Of a stretch of 64,000 bases of DNA, positions 34,092 to 44,886 are shown piece after piece. The DNA comes from Aphanomyces cochlioides (lineage: Eukaryota > Oomycota > Saprolegniomycetes > Saprolegniales > Verrucalvaceae): NCBI GenBank assembly GCA_019828595.1, contig JAHQRK010000012.1, positions 1,984,001-2,048,000 on the forward strand, written 5' to 3'. Both the position numbers and the translations under genes were made by a program. Positions within the stretch are counted from its first letter, which is position 1; each line of letters opens with the position of its first letter. The notes beneath the pieces are model-generated. The model was not told the DNA's origin. It did no database searches and was given only the letters and a program-made list of their open reading frames with translations.

Positions 34092-36155
34092 ATGACAGTG
34101 TCATGGTCGACGCTGTGCGCTTCCTTGGAACCGATCATGAAGCGGCGGTGCGTCCTGCGGTGGCTACGAGACGTCGTCTAATGATACAATAGTGGCTTCG
34201 ACCTCATTATACCAATGTCCGTCGGGATGTACAACGAAGTCGCGCCGGACGAGTACAAACTAGCGTCGCCGTCGACGAGTCTGCTGGCGATGATCGGCAA
34301 CACCAAGCACTTGTGGCCTTACTTTGTCGATTCCATCGACGTGGACAACATCCCCGACCATCCTTTGGACGAATTCACGATCCGGGAAGTCACGCATGGC
34401 CTGAACGAGCTCGAAACGGAGCTCGACGTCTCGCCGGACCAGGTTGGTTGTCTCCATGGTGACATAGACGGTGGCATGACATTCCATGTAGGTCTACTGG
34501 GTTCACGACACAGCCAAAGGCAAAATGATTGCTGCGATTCGCATGGTCGTCGCTTCAGGCTTTGCTTCCTTCTCGAACGTACCCGCAGCTTGACGTCTCT
34601 AGCCTGAGGATCGTTGTAGGAAGCGCATTTGTCCGTCCATCCGACGTATGGACCGTGGTTTGGCCTCCGTGCTGCTGTTGTGTTTCCGTGCGATGGGCCG
34701 ACAGAACGAGTCTTTCATGAGCCATCTATCTTGGAGCTCCCTCCAGACGTCTCCAAGCGCACGGAAGAGCTGTACAACAAAGCGCTCAGCATGCCGTCCG
34801 TCGTGTCTGCCGAGGCCAAGTCGATTTGGTTTCAATTGCGCACTGGCATTGCGCCAGCTCATCCTTTCATGTACACGGATGCGCAAATCCGCTTCCACTA
34901 CGCAAGTTCTGCCGCTGTCCGCGCTGCGATTCTCCGAGCTGTGCAAAACAAGCAGCCCGTCGATTATGTCTTGGATCCACCGTCGGACTCAATCGTCTCC
35001 TGTCGTCGTCTCCTCCAAACTGTCTTGGCTGAAATTGCCGAGCAGCAACCTGACGCTGTGCTGCTCAGTGGTGGTCTCGACACATCTATCATCACTGAAG
35101 CCACAGGAAGCACGCTAGAAGAGCTACAACTTGACAAACCACCGCTTATTCATGTCAAGGGCGGCATCACAGTGCGCGCGCATCCTGAGGCAAAGGATGC
35201 TTTGTTCGCTAAGGCCATCTGTGACCGCGTCGGCATCATCCACCACTGCTTGGAAGTCTCGATTGAAGAACTGCTCGAGCATGCTCCAGCCGTCGTGCGC
35301 TTGCTGCGTACGTTTGATCCCATGGAGCTACGCAATTCCATCGTCATCTATCACTCGTTGCTCCATGCCCACAAGCAAGGATACAAGCGAGTCATCACTG
35401 GCGATGGAGCCGACGAGCTCTTTGCAGGTAGTCGAACCACATTTTTCGCCGCTCATGAACCTCTAGGCTATTCGTTCTACCATTTCATGCCACAAGAACG
35501 CTTGCAGACATATCGGGAGCATATTGCTCGCATCATGCGCTTCTCCGCTCCACAGCTCGCTGCCGCATTGGGCATTGAGGTGTTTAGTCCGTTCCTGGAC
35601 GAGCGGGTGGTTGCGTTTGCTCTGGCGCTTGAGAAAGATGCCCTCGTGGGGGAAAAGACGCCAGTGCCCAACAGCAAAGTCTACGGCAAATTGATCCTCC
35701 GCCGTGCATTCCCTGAAGCGTTTTCCCAGTGGCGAGACAAAGAGCCCATTGAGCAAGGCTCGGGCACGACGCAACTCCGCATGGGCTACTTTGACGCCTA
35801 CAACAGCGAATTTGCCCACAAGCAGCATGACTATTACGTTCGTCATGACGTTGTCCTGCGCGATGCCGAGCACGTTTTCTTCTTTGAGAGATTTCTCGAG
35901 AGCTACAAGACGATGGCGGACGTGCCGATTCCACGATACACTGACGAGGCGTGCCCTGCGTGTCATTTTGAATTGTCGTCCAAGGAGCAAGACTTTTGCG
36001 TCACGTGCGGCTTTTGGCCGGCTCGAACGACGGAAGCGAACGCCGCGTCCGCAACGCGAGCTTTGGAACAACTGGCTGCCCAAATTGAAACCATCAAGCA
36101 ATTTCCAGCCACGGAGAATGACATCGTGCCTTCGAAGGTGAGAGAAGCGAGATAG
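34092..36155 (+). CDS. fusion of CblC/MMACHC-like domain with asparagine-synthase-like domain
   Basis: Four exons (34092-34147, 34193-34442, 34492-34578, 34620-36155) give 642 residues. Residues 1 to about 230 resemble the cobalamin-trafficking protein MMACHC: MSVGMYNEVAP, AMIGNTKHLWPYF, the VYWVHDTAKGKMIA strand, and HLSVHPTYGPWFGLRAAVVF, matching the conserved HPxFGGWFAxRxVV element. Residues from about 265 form an Asn_synthase/ATP-pyrophosphatase domain with SGGLDTS (281-287), ITGDGADELFAG, FSPFLDERVVAFAL and KLILRRAF. There is no N-terminal glutaminase domain. A C-terminal CPAC...CVTCGF pair suggests a zinc ribbon. The last exon is uninterrupted and spans the end of the first domain and the whole second one, so the fusion is not a splice artefact. 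Joint function unknown. Confidence 0.8.
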
Positions 36156-36373
36156 CCAACATAGGATAGAGCAATCCACTGAATACCAACGAAGGTATGT
36201 GGGCAAACTCTGCGACTAGAGCACGTCATCTCGCACTAATCTCATGAATCCACCATGAATTTCGCTTCGTCCATTGGTTCTCGGGCGTCAATCGCATCAC
36301 ATTGAGCAGGAGATGACGAGACGACGGGAAACATTCCAACTTCAGCGTGTTGTGATTTCATTTTCAGTTTTCC

Positions 36374-37314
36374 ATGAAAATTGCACTGCTCTTCGCTCTT
36401 GCTGCTGTCATTGCAGAGCAATTGACTGAAGCAGCACCTTCCAGCCTTGTCTGGGAGCTCCACGCAAGTCGAAACTTCAAGAATGGCCCCTCTCCGCCGT
36501 CAGCCACGACAAAGAAGACAACTGAACCAGCTGAACCAAAATCTAAATCCCCCGAGGCGACATGGCCAAGAACATCCGTCCCTGAAACAACTTCGGCGAA
36601 TACTCGCCGTCCGTCCTCTACTCCAGAGACAACAAAACACTGTGCTGCTACGACAGAGCCCCCTGAGACGCCACGCCCACGTCCAACTACACCCGGTCAA
36701 CCCCCTTCGACGACCCAACAACCCTCAGCAACTCCACAGACGACTGAACTACGAGACTCCACGACACGACCAACAAGCCCCCTAGGACTTCAAAGCCTCA
36801 ATCATCTACTCCTGAAACAACGTCACTCAACACTACTGGCCCCACCGCGACACCAGGATCGACTGAGACCCCCGAGACACCTCGGCCTCGCCCTTTAGCT
36901 CCTGGAACGACTTCCTTCAATACTCACCGCCATTCCTCGACGCCAGAGGCAACAAAACCCCGCGCCAACACTACTAGGCCACCAGAAACGCCTCAGACTA
37001 CTCCACTCAGTACTCGACGTGCTACGTCGACACCCACAGAAACCCCCGAGATGTCTCGTCCTCATCCAACGGTTCCTGCGTCGACTCCACTCAATACTCG
37101 CCGTCCAACCTCGACTCCAGAGGCGACGAAACCAGGTATATCAACTTCTGAACCACCAGAGACTGCCCGACCACGTCCTTCGGTTCCAATTACATCCCCC
37201 TTGGCTACACCAAGACCAACCACGAGCCCTGAGACGACTGCGACGCCCACAACTGATGTCCCAGCTCCAAGTGTCTCGACTCAGCCGCCTGTGACTTCGT
37301 CAGTTGCCCCGTGA
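36374..37314 (+). CDS. secreted Thr/Pro-rich mucin-like protein, interrupted by a frameshift
   Basis: The gene begins with a signal peptide (MKIALLFALAAVIAEQLTEA), then a Thr/Pro/Ser-rich repeat region with recurring units like NTRRPSSTPETTK and PPETPRPRPTTPG. Near 36770, at a run of five C, the repeat pattern leaves the first frame and continues in another frame to a stop at 37314. Either a 1-nt indel has broken the gene, or the base call at the C-run is wrong, or a small unrecognised intron lies there. Such proteins are usually heavily O-glycosylated wall or adhesion proteins; this is inference. Confidence 0.6.
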
Positions 37315-37437
37315 GACGAGCGTATCGCTGCACAACGCATAACTCACAAAATCGTTGCATGTTCTTGCAGAATTGCAATCCTCTCTGCGTATTGGAATCG
37401 AGCGCTTGGCTAAGTGCAGATGATCGCACATGGCAGC

Positions 37438-38508
37438 CTATTTTCGCCCAAGATCTTTTGCTGTGCGATGGGCATGAATACTCCAATCCATCTTTGTCTG
37501 CGTCACTAAGCATTTGTCGTATCGAATGCACGGGAGAGCGCATTTCTTACCTGGCATAACCCGTCGCATTTCCTTGAAGGTTTCTTCTGACATGTTGATA
37601 TACATGTCTTCGAGGTTACTGTGGACCACATGCTCTTCTTCACGGATCGCGTCAATAACAGCAGCGGCAAGCGATGCGCCTTGAATCGATCGAGAGACTT
37701 CTTTGTTGCTTTGTAGCTGCAGGTTGCCATCCTCAAAGTAGTGGACGTGTAAATCAATGCGCCCCGTGACTGTGGCTGAAGAGTTTGAGACATTGGTCAG
37801 CGTCCACTTTGATTTCCATCGACCAGACCTAGTTGTGGACATCACGTTTCAGAGGTCGAACGACACAAACCAAAAATTGCGCAAGCTCACTCTTTCTGTC
37901 GAGATTACGATCGTTATGGCTGAGTCAGTGGCAAAGACAGCTACACCTCCTCTACAAATATATCATCACTTGAGATGAAAGGGGTGATAGTCTGACTGGT
38001 TTCCAAATTGATTTGCCATGTACTCGTCCACGGCGGATTGAATCGACAAACGCACGGGCTCCAATGCCGATTGAAATTGTACCGATGCATCTTGAACATC
38101 ATGAGGTACAATTTCTTGCTTGATATGGTCAAATCCCCACACTTTTTGCGTCTTGGTGTCAAGGTAGTGACCATTGTCAACCTAATTGAAATTCAGTGAG
38201 ACAACGATGAAAGTGGGAATCGCAACCTCGCCTTCCTTGCAAATAATCAAGTGATGCGATTCTCCACTGGGAATAGCGACTGGAAGGTTGCTCTCGGTGC
38301 TGTACGAGTGCATTGCGCCACGCAAGACCGAGTCTGAGAGTAATCCTCCTGGGAGCAATTTCGTCACGTCTACAAGAAACTCCATTGAGAAGACCGTTGC
38401 GACAAAGTTTCCTTCACCTTTGACAACATCTCGGATCTCTCCAGGAGGAGTAGAAAGCAGGAAATGTTGCGCCAAGCGAAGCTTCTCCGTGTCCGACACT
38501 TCTTCCAT
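37438..38508 (-). CDS. F-actin-capping protein subunit alpha
   Basis: Six exons (38508-38418, 38369-38227, 38181-37997, 37951-37871, 37828-37551, 37505-37438; introns 42-48 nt) give 281 residues, matching the usual 286 or so. Hallmarks are KLRLAQHFLLSTPPGEI, DVTKLLPGGLLSDSVLRG, YLDTKTQKVWGFDHIKQE, ITIVISTERVSLRNFWSGRW, IDLHVHYFEDGNLQL and LEDMYINMSEETFKEMRR, then WSIHAHR near the C-terminus. With the beta subunit it caps actin barbed ends. The frame is open upstream of the Met at 38508, but that region is the shared promoter with RPC19, so the short start is preferred. Confidence 0.95.
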
Positions 38509-38570
38509 CAAGATCGCTTTGTCACGTTGGGGAAAAACGCAAAAGTGCGGCAGTCCTCGACATCCGGATA

Positions 38571-38672
38571 CATTGCTTAGGTTCCGGATAAAACCCGGAT
38601 AATCTTCTTTGATTATCCGTAAATTATTTATCCGGATGTTGTATTGTTCGTCCGGATAATATCCGGTCATTG
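38571..38672. promoter_or_regulatory. TCCGGAT-rich bidirectional promoter, CAPZA / RPC19
   Basis: The 190-bp space between two divergent housekeeping genes holds about six versions of one element in 100 bp: CATCCGGATAC, TTCCGGATAAA, CCCGGATAATC, GATTATCCGTAAA, TTATCCGGATGTT and GTCCGGATAATATCCGGTC. They occur in both orientations; the core TCCGGA is palindromic. A regulatory role is inferred from position and recurrence. Confidence 0.5.
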
Positions 38673-38698
38673 ATGGTTGGCACCAGTGAAGATTGAAC

Positions 38699-39118
38699 AT
38701 GGCATCAACCATCGTGCCCAAGCTCCAAGTCCATACGGCGTCGTCTGCAAGCGCCAAGACGTTTGTATTCCATGATGAAGATCACACCCTTGGCAATGCC
38801 GTGCGATACATGCTGATGCGCAAGTAAGTCGCTCACTTGTGTTTTCGGGATTGAGATTTCCATGTAGTCCTGACGTGGATTTTGCCGGCTATACGATTCC
38901 TCATCCCTCTGAACCAAAGATGCACGTCCGCGTCCAAACACAGCCTTGTATGAGTTCATCAAACATCACAGTTACTCATGCATGCTCTTTTTGTAGCCAA
39001 ATCTGCAAATGCTGCCATGCGAACTGCATTGACCGACTTGAAAGCTGTGTGCGCTCACGTTGACAAGACGTTTGCCAAGGAACTCAAATCGTTCAAGAAG
39101 AAACAAAACAAGCCGTAG
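38699..39118 (+). CDS. RNA polymerase I/III subunit AC19 (RPC19/POLR1D-like)
   Basis: Three exons (38699-38823, 38868-38947, 38997-39118; introns 44 and 49 nt) encode 108 residues. The Rpb11/AC19 fold is shown by FVFHDEDHTLGNAVRYMLMR, DVDFAGYTIPHPSEPKMHVR and the C-terminal helix ALTDLKAVCAHVDKTF. The subunit pairs with AC40 in the assembly platform of RNA polymerases I and III. Its promoter is shared with the actin-capping alpha gene. Confidence 0.95.
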
Positions 39119-39174
39119 AGATTGTCTCTGGGACTGTCAAAATACGTTAGATATATATTGCACTCATTGCATCA

Positions 39175-40086
39175 TCACCGCTCGACAGCCACTTTAGGAC
39201 TTCGGCCTCGCATGGAGGGCAGTTTGGACTTGAGGAACTTGTGCTTCATCTTTGAAAACCTTGAAATTCCATCTCCAGTGGTGGGCAACACTTTCTTCTC
39301 AAGGGCTCTTGTGGCTGTCACGAGTGAATTCCGCAATGTGACTACGATGCCATGGGATTCGCCAAGGTATTTCGCTGTCACGTCGGCTCCTTTCTTGTAC
39401 GAATGGACACTCAGCTCGAGTTTCTTGAGAAACTCTTGCTCAACGCCGACGTTGTGATATGCAATGCCCAGGACAGCAATTCGATCGAGCTTGGTGTCCA
39501 TCATCGACTCTTGGTTGGGACTAAAAAGTTCTTCTTGGAGCAATATTAGTGCTGACTGCGCCTGCTCGAGCGCGCCTTGGTGACGGCCAAGCTGAGAGAG
39601 GACTGCACACATATTGAGATGCGTGTCAGCGCGGTTTGGAACATTGTCAAGTTTGGCTTCAATAGCAAGCGCCTCTGTGAGATTGGTGAGTGCTTTGTGG
39701 AGGTTGCCTTGGCGGCGGTAGTAGCACGCAAAGTTGTTTAGCGTCACAGCGAGGCCGGCGGGATGTGTTTCAGTCAAAATCTCGGCTTTCTTGAGGAGTT
39801 CCAGCACGATCGGGAAGTTTTCTTGCTGGAGAAACGTCATAGCTAAGAGGTTGCACATATCGCCGACAGTCTTGCAAGCCTCGCGGACTTCGGCACTGTC
39901 GGAACCAAAGAAATGTTGTCGGAGCACCAGTCCCTTCTCCATACACTCGAGCGCGTCGGTGTACTTGCCTTCCTGCTGGAGCTGCGTGCACTTGGCGTCA
40001 AGTCGCTCTAGAGCGTACAATTCCTGGTCCTCCTCGCCACCACCGCCATCCTCAACTTCTTCGAGATGAAGGTCGGCGGAGCTCAT
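39175..40086 (-). CDS. TPR protein, kinesin-light-chain-like repeats
   Basis: A single-exon frame of 303 residues. After an acidic start it has about five TPR-like helix pairs of the long 42-residue type, e.g. CTQLQQEGKYTDALECMEKG, LAVTLNNFACYYRRQGNLHK, HLNMCAVLSQLGRHQGALEQ and AYHNVGVEQEFLKKLELSVH. The tail is basic. It is probably a protein-binding adaptor; the partner is unknown. Confidence 0.78.
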   Translation of the reverse strand: MSSADLHLEEVEDGGGGEEDQELYALERLDAKCTQLQQEGKYTDALECMEKGLVLRQHFFGSDSAEVREACKTVGDMCNLLAMTFLQQENFPIVLELLKKAEILTETHPAGLAVTLNNFACYYRRQGNLHKALTNLTEALAIEAKLDNVPNRADTHLNMCAVLSQLGRHQGALEQAQSALILLQEELFSPNQESMMDTKLDRIAVLGIAYHNVGVEQEFLKKLELSVHSYKKGADVTAKYLGESHGIVVTLRNSLVTATRALEKKVLPTTGDGISRFSKMKHKFLKSKLPSMRGRSPKVAVER

Positions 40087-40188
40087 GCCGTAACGTGTGC
40101 AGCACTCCGATCTTGGCAGTTACACCCGTTGGGAAGATATTCTTGGCGCTTCCATCTTTGCAACTGATGAGGTCACTTCCAAATCAAC

Positions 40189-40476
40189 ATGTTTGAGGGC
40201 ATTCGGGACAAGCTGAGTCAATCGATGACGCTGCCGTCTCGAGGAAGTCCTGCATCCGCGTCCACCGTCATGCAGCACGACTCTGCCCTCGCATGGTGGG
40301 CGGCTTCCACCCGGTTTGTGAAGAGCCACATTGACCAACTCAAAGAGACACGCCAAGTCTCGTCACCAGCGCCAAGCTCCGAGTCCACCGACGAAGCCTC
40401 GCACATGATCCAGCCTCCTCTTCATGCGACTTTCAAGATTTACTTTCCAAAGTTGGACTACACAGCAGCATCGTAA
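40189..40476 (+). CDS. hypothetical 95-residue protein
   Basis: A short single-exon frame starting MFEGIRDKLSQSM, with one likely amphipathic segment (ALAWWAASTRFVKSHIDQLK) and a Ser-rich linker. No family recognised. It ends 8 bp before the stop of the convergent gene at 40485. Confidence 0.5.
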   Translation: MFEGIRDKLSQSMTLPSRGSPASASTVMQHDSALAWWAASTRFVKSHIDQLKETRQVSSPAPSSESTDEASHMIQPPLHATFKIYFPKLDYTAAS

Positions 40477-40484
40477 AACAATAT

Positions 40485-41947
40485 TTATTGATGCAACACA
40501 CGCTGCACTTGGGGCTGACCCAGGAACAAAATTAAGTTGGTCTCTGTTGCCACTCAGGTCAAATGCGCTGGTAAACCTGGTAACATACCTGCAAGATCGG
40601 AATCTCCATCGTCCGCGGTGTCGACAGCAAGGTTTTTGTAGCTTTCGGTGATGGCAAAGAGCTGCAATCGATGTCAATTTGATGGAAGGAGGTTAAGTTT
40701 ACCTGATGTGGCGACGGGTGGCGAAAGAAATCAGCTTCCATTTGAGAGATAGCGGCGAGATTCGGCCGAGCGTCGCCAGAGAGGAGCTTGCCCATTTCGT
40801 TGAGTCCTCCGACAACTTTTTGAGATAACTAGCATAGAAGAGCAAGGTGAGATTGGCAATGCCAGGAGAGTACCTCTTTTGTAGCCTTTTCGACACTGGA
40901 AAAGAAGGAAGACATGTCGAAGCCGCTGTTTTTCTTGGCAACTCGAGGTGGCGGGTCGTTAGAATCGCGTCTTCGTTTTGCCGAGCGCTTTTCCATATTG
41001 GCTTGCACAAGCGCAACAATGCGCTCGCTGTTTTGCGAGAAAATCACCTTGGAGGCTGCACCAGTCGTTCTGAAATGGACAACAAACGACTTGTTCTCGC
41101 CACGCTTGACAGCAACTTTGGCAATGTCCTTGAGGGGAATCAGCTGCTTCAAAATGGCCAAGTCGTATCCAAGCTAGAAGATTTTGTCATCATAGAAGAT
41201 AGGAAGACAAGTACTCGTTGCGGCGTCGGATGCAGAATGTAGAGAGAAGACGAAGAAACGCCAACGAGGATTGGTGTCACAACCGATCCATTCACATCAT
41301 TGGCATGAAAAAGCGTGCCTGGCACATGAGCAAGAGGAAAAAGAGTACTGTCTGGTGGCGCTTTGGCAGGACCTTGTTTTCGGACGGGTGAAGGTGCTGG
41401 ACGTGTCACTTGTGGTGGAGGTTGTGGATCGAACTATTCACAGGCAGTCATTTAGGAGATCAAAAGGAGAACGCACTGTGTGTATTTGTTGAATGAAAGC
41501 TCTCACAACCGCAGGAACAACTTGGATAAATTCCATTCGTTGGAGATTTGGTGGCGATGGAAGTTTCAAGAAATACCTCGGTGGAGCGCTGTTGTGTTTC
41601 TCGACCAGTTCATGCGGGACTTGAATATGTGTATTCGACAAGATTTCAACTTGAATCTCACGTCCTCTTGCACTGATACGTAGTTGAGTCAATGGTATGA
41701 TGGGCAGCATTGAGCTATGATCAAGAAGCGGCACAAAACAATCGACGAGGACAGACGTGTCCGATTCGTATCCAAACTGAACAAGCGCCGCATCACGCTC
41801 GTCTAACTGGAGCTTCATCTGGAGTAGAAAGGTTTTTATGTCCACGCTGTCGTCTTCCATGGCCACGTCTTCAATCATGTCGTTTTGATCGTCGACTTCC
41901 ATATCGACGACTTCGACAACGATATCGGCATCGGCTGCTTCGTCCAT
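40485..41947 (-). CDS. hypothetical protein with possible PH/GRAM-like fold
   Basis: Six exons (41947-41477, 41433-41215, 41173-40874, 40828-40703, 40661-40589, 40543-40485; introns 41-45 nt) give 415 residues if it is one gene. The first exon encodes an acidic N-terminus and a compact domain (LLQMKLQLDERDAALVQFGY). After a Pro-rich linker comes a beta-rich region that may be PH/GRAM-like (SSSLYILHPTPQR, LGYDLAILKQLIPLKDIAKV, KSFVVHFRTT, SERIVALVQANM), then a helical tail. The junction between first and second exon could instead separate two genes. I do not recognise the family. Confidence 0.55.
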
Positions 41948-42106
41948 GGCGAAAATGTTTGTCCATGTTATGATTGATCAAGAGACTGGTATTATCCGGA
42001 TGATATTAAATTATACAGGATATTTGGACATTGATCAAATCAACCAGCGACATCTTGCGCGGCCAAAGGTGCCGACGCCAGTGCGAACAATTGGAAAAGA
42101 ATATGA

Positions 42107-42764
42107 ATGGCTGACTCTTCACAACACGGTCTCGAAGCGGCCAGCTTGCATTACTGTGGGAAAACAACCTTTGTTTCCGCTGTTCGTGTATGTAAAGCAC
42201 CAAGTCGAGCTGTCCATTAGATTGAAATCTCGAGAGGGTGCACATGGAGAAACAAGCTATGTCCCGTAGAAAATAGATAGCAAGATAGCAGAGTACAGGC
42301 GTGATTCATCTCCAGTGTGAAAACTTTGGGCAGTCAGACAATGTCATGGGACCGCAGCCATGGTCCAAACACTGGACGAGCAGAGAGCTGTACAGTACCA
42401 ACACCCATCTTGGCGAATGAGGGCTTCTTGCAACGTCAAAAGGGATGCCTGTCAAGAACAAGTCCTCTTGATACCTCATCAATGATGGCAAATAGCTCTG
42501 TCGAGACCAACAAGTTACCGACTTCACATCACACACTTTAGATTCTTGACGAGTTTGTATCAACATGGTATTCCATCCATTCAATGTTGGTGCTACACGC
42601 CTAGATCAGCAAGTTGCGATGGGGTATCGCGTTTGGAGTACACACCGCGGCCAACCTTTGCGTCCCCCGTTGATGCCAACGGAAACCGGAAATGCATCGA
42701 AAATCTCTCTCGTTGTCTTTGCAGTTGTCTTTCCATGAATGAAGAGGACATCTCAAACTTGTGA
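42107..42764 (+). CDS. unresolved multi-exon gene
   Basis: Several short exon-like stretches read forward and can be joined by GT-AG introns of about 30-55 nt: MADSSQHGLEAASLHYCGKT, VIHLQCENFGQSDNVMGPQP, and a Cys-rich end (RKCIENLSRCLCSCLSMNEE) with a stop at 42764. In the last 200 bp three frames are open, so the exon set is provisional. No family is recognised. The gene is divergent from the one at 40485-41947, and ATTATCCGGATGAT lies between them at 41991. Confidence 0.35.
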
Positions 42765-42801
42765 AATCGTCAGGCTATGGCACGCAGCGGGCGATTTTCC
42801 A

Positions 42802-43059
42802 TTTCGATTCTACTGCTGCCAGCACTACAAGGATGACCTAACCAACGAGGAATCAACATCAATATGAGGTCGAACGCATGGTACGCGTGCGCGTTGCGGT
42901 GGCCGCAGCCAACGCCATGCATCATGCATCGACGCCGACAACGTCGAGATGTACGTCTCCCAGTCGTCCCAGCAACGCGTGCCATGAGCTCGACCTCATA
43001 TTGATGTTGATTCCACGTTGGTTGGGTCGTCCTTGTAGTGTTGGCAGCGATAGAATCGA
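42802..43059. repeat. inverted repeat with about 93-bp arms and 73-bp loop
   Basis: The left arm (about 42802-42895) and right arm (about 42968-43059) are imperfect reverse complements sharing AATCAACATCAATATGAGGT and ACTACAAGGA. The loop includes GCATCATGCATC. The transcript would form a long hairpin. It lies in a 550-bp gap without a convincing gene; short open frames on both strands here merely reflect the repeat. It could be a small fold-back element or an inverted-repeat RNA locus. Confidence 0.7.
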
Positions 43060-43319
43060 ACTTGGCCAGGCAAGATAGTCACGGGGTAATGTCAAATAGC
43101 GTAGTTGAAGGAAGTCCGATATTTCCATGCAGCTCAACTGAACCTGTCTATCATGCAACAGGATAGGACGGACCTCCAGATGATGCAACGCCTTGAATCA
43201 AAACTCTCGTCAGGAGATGACTTGCTCGGTTTGGCATGACCAAGTCCGTCCTCTTCACACAAATGACTAGCTCGTACAGAAAAGCCCATGTAGATGGAGC
43301 AGAGATTGATTTAATGTTG

Positions 43320-44789
43320 TTACTTGTCCTTGAGAAACTCTGCTTGCAAGCAGGTGGGTTTTGTGATTTTGGTCGAGATGCTGGCAATGTCGCGGTGGAT
43401 GTCGGCCACTTTGGTCTGGAGCTTTTCGAGTTTGGCTGGATCAAAGTGCCACTTGGTGTGGAGCTTTTGTCGGTAACGCTGGAAGATGAAGTCGTACACG
43501 TTTTCGTATTCGTACTCGGACGACGTCATGGTCCACCAAAAGTAAGCCATGATGGACACACCAAAGCCAGTGAAATACGTGACAGGTTCCATGATATCCC
43601 ACGAATATTCAATGAAGGTAAGCCAGGCGTAGAGCGACCCCATGCCAATCAAACCTGAAGGAGCATAAGCAATGAAGCTTGTTGGGGCTGTCGGCACGTA
43701 CCAGCAGAACTCAAGTATGTGAAGATTCGAGTTCGCTTGTGGGCCGTGTCGTCTAATTGCTTCTGCAAGTTGAGGAGTGCATCGTGTTCTGGCATGATGG
43801 CAGCCAAGTCAGCTTCCAATTGTTGACGCTACAGACCGTGTAAGCATGGAATAAGAGTTAAGAGAAAACCTTCTCCAAATATCGTTGCGTGGATGGTGGT
43901 ACCAAACCAAGCGAGTCGAAATAGCCATCCAAGATGTTTCGTGGCTTCAGGAACACGGCAGTGCGCAACTCCTCGTCGGCGGCGTGGGAAAAGTGAAAGA
44001 CGAGACCGACTTGATGAAAGGCGTGCAAGACTTGGTTAGCTTGCTTTGAAGGAATGCCGTGGTCAGCTGCGAGCTTCTTGAACTCGGCAATATCGATTTT
44101 CCACTTGCTAAGGGATGAAAATGAGATGGGTGCCAAGATGAAACAAGTCCTACGGATGGTTGGCAATGGTCTCATGCAACTTGATGATAGCGGCTTTATG
44201 AGCGATAGCCCGGATGTCCAATCCACCATCTTGAGGCAAGCTTGTGTATGCGTCTCCCGTGAAGACTAGAAGCCCAAGATGAGCAACAAGTCATAAATGG
44301 GCGACTGGTACCTGGGGCGGCCACACGAAGGACTTTGTCGTTCAACACAATTTGAAAGTCATCTGCCATCAGTGTGGAGAACGTAGTTTCTGGTGCGACT
44401 GGAACACCCTTCTGGGTGCGAATCTGAACATCCTTGGCAGTCGAATCCTCCAATTGCACTTGGGCAACAAAACTAGCGACGGACGTGGTCGGTTGCAAGC
44501 TGAAGAGCTTCATGCCGAGTCCAATTTCACTCTGGGGATCTCCCGTCAATGGCAGTGCCAATGCAAGGGATCCGTTTGCTTCCAAGTACTTCAATTCCAA
44601 TGGCTTGCCTGCCGAGCCAGATCCTGCACCAAAGCTGCTTGTGGTTCCCACAGCCAAGCGAGGAAGCGACGATGTAAATGGGGCAACATGCATCCACTTC
44701 ATTCTCTGCGCCATACCAAGAACATTGAGGTCAGGAGCACTTGGGCGCACTGCCACTCGACGTAGCAGCTTGGCGGCAATCATGATCAA
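43320..44789 (-). CDS. mitochondrial calcium uniporter pore subunit (MCU)
   Basis: Five exons (44789-44312, 44265-44154, 44107-43870, 43828-43702, 43654-43320; introns 41-47 nt) encode 429 residues. A basic N-terminus serves as presequence. A matrix domain (VQLEDSTAKDVQIRTQKGV) and coiled coil (LLNLQKQLDDTAHKRTRIFT) precede two transmembrane helices joined by the selectivity motif WDIMEP (family signature WDxxEP): LIGMGSLYAWLTFIEYSWDI and VTYFTGFGVSIMAYFWW. MCU is the Ca-selective channel of the inner mitochondrial membrane. The start may be 44789 or the Met six bases later. It is divergent from the SAM-carrier gene. Confidence 0.93.
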
Positions 44790-44886
44790 TGCTCAAACTG
44801 ACTTGACCACCTCAGCATTCCATGAGCACTTAGGCGGACGGACATCTCATCTCTCGGACTTCATTGAGCGCCTTCATCACCAAAAT

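Noticed and set aside
37952..37996. An apparent 18-nt intron in the actin-capping alpha gene
   Set aside because: A 45-nt intron with donor GTCAGA and the same acceptor restores the conserved frame equally well and fits the size of the other introns.
42770..43078. Two similar short peptides encoded on opposite strands (sharing LILMLIPRWLG)
   Set aside because: They are the same sequence read from the two arms of the inverted repeat at 42802-43059, not paralogous genes.
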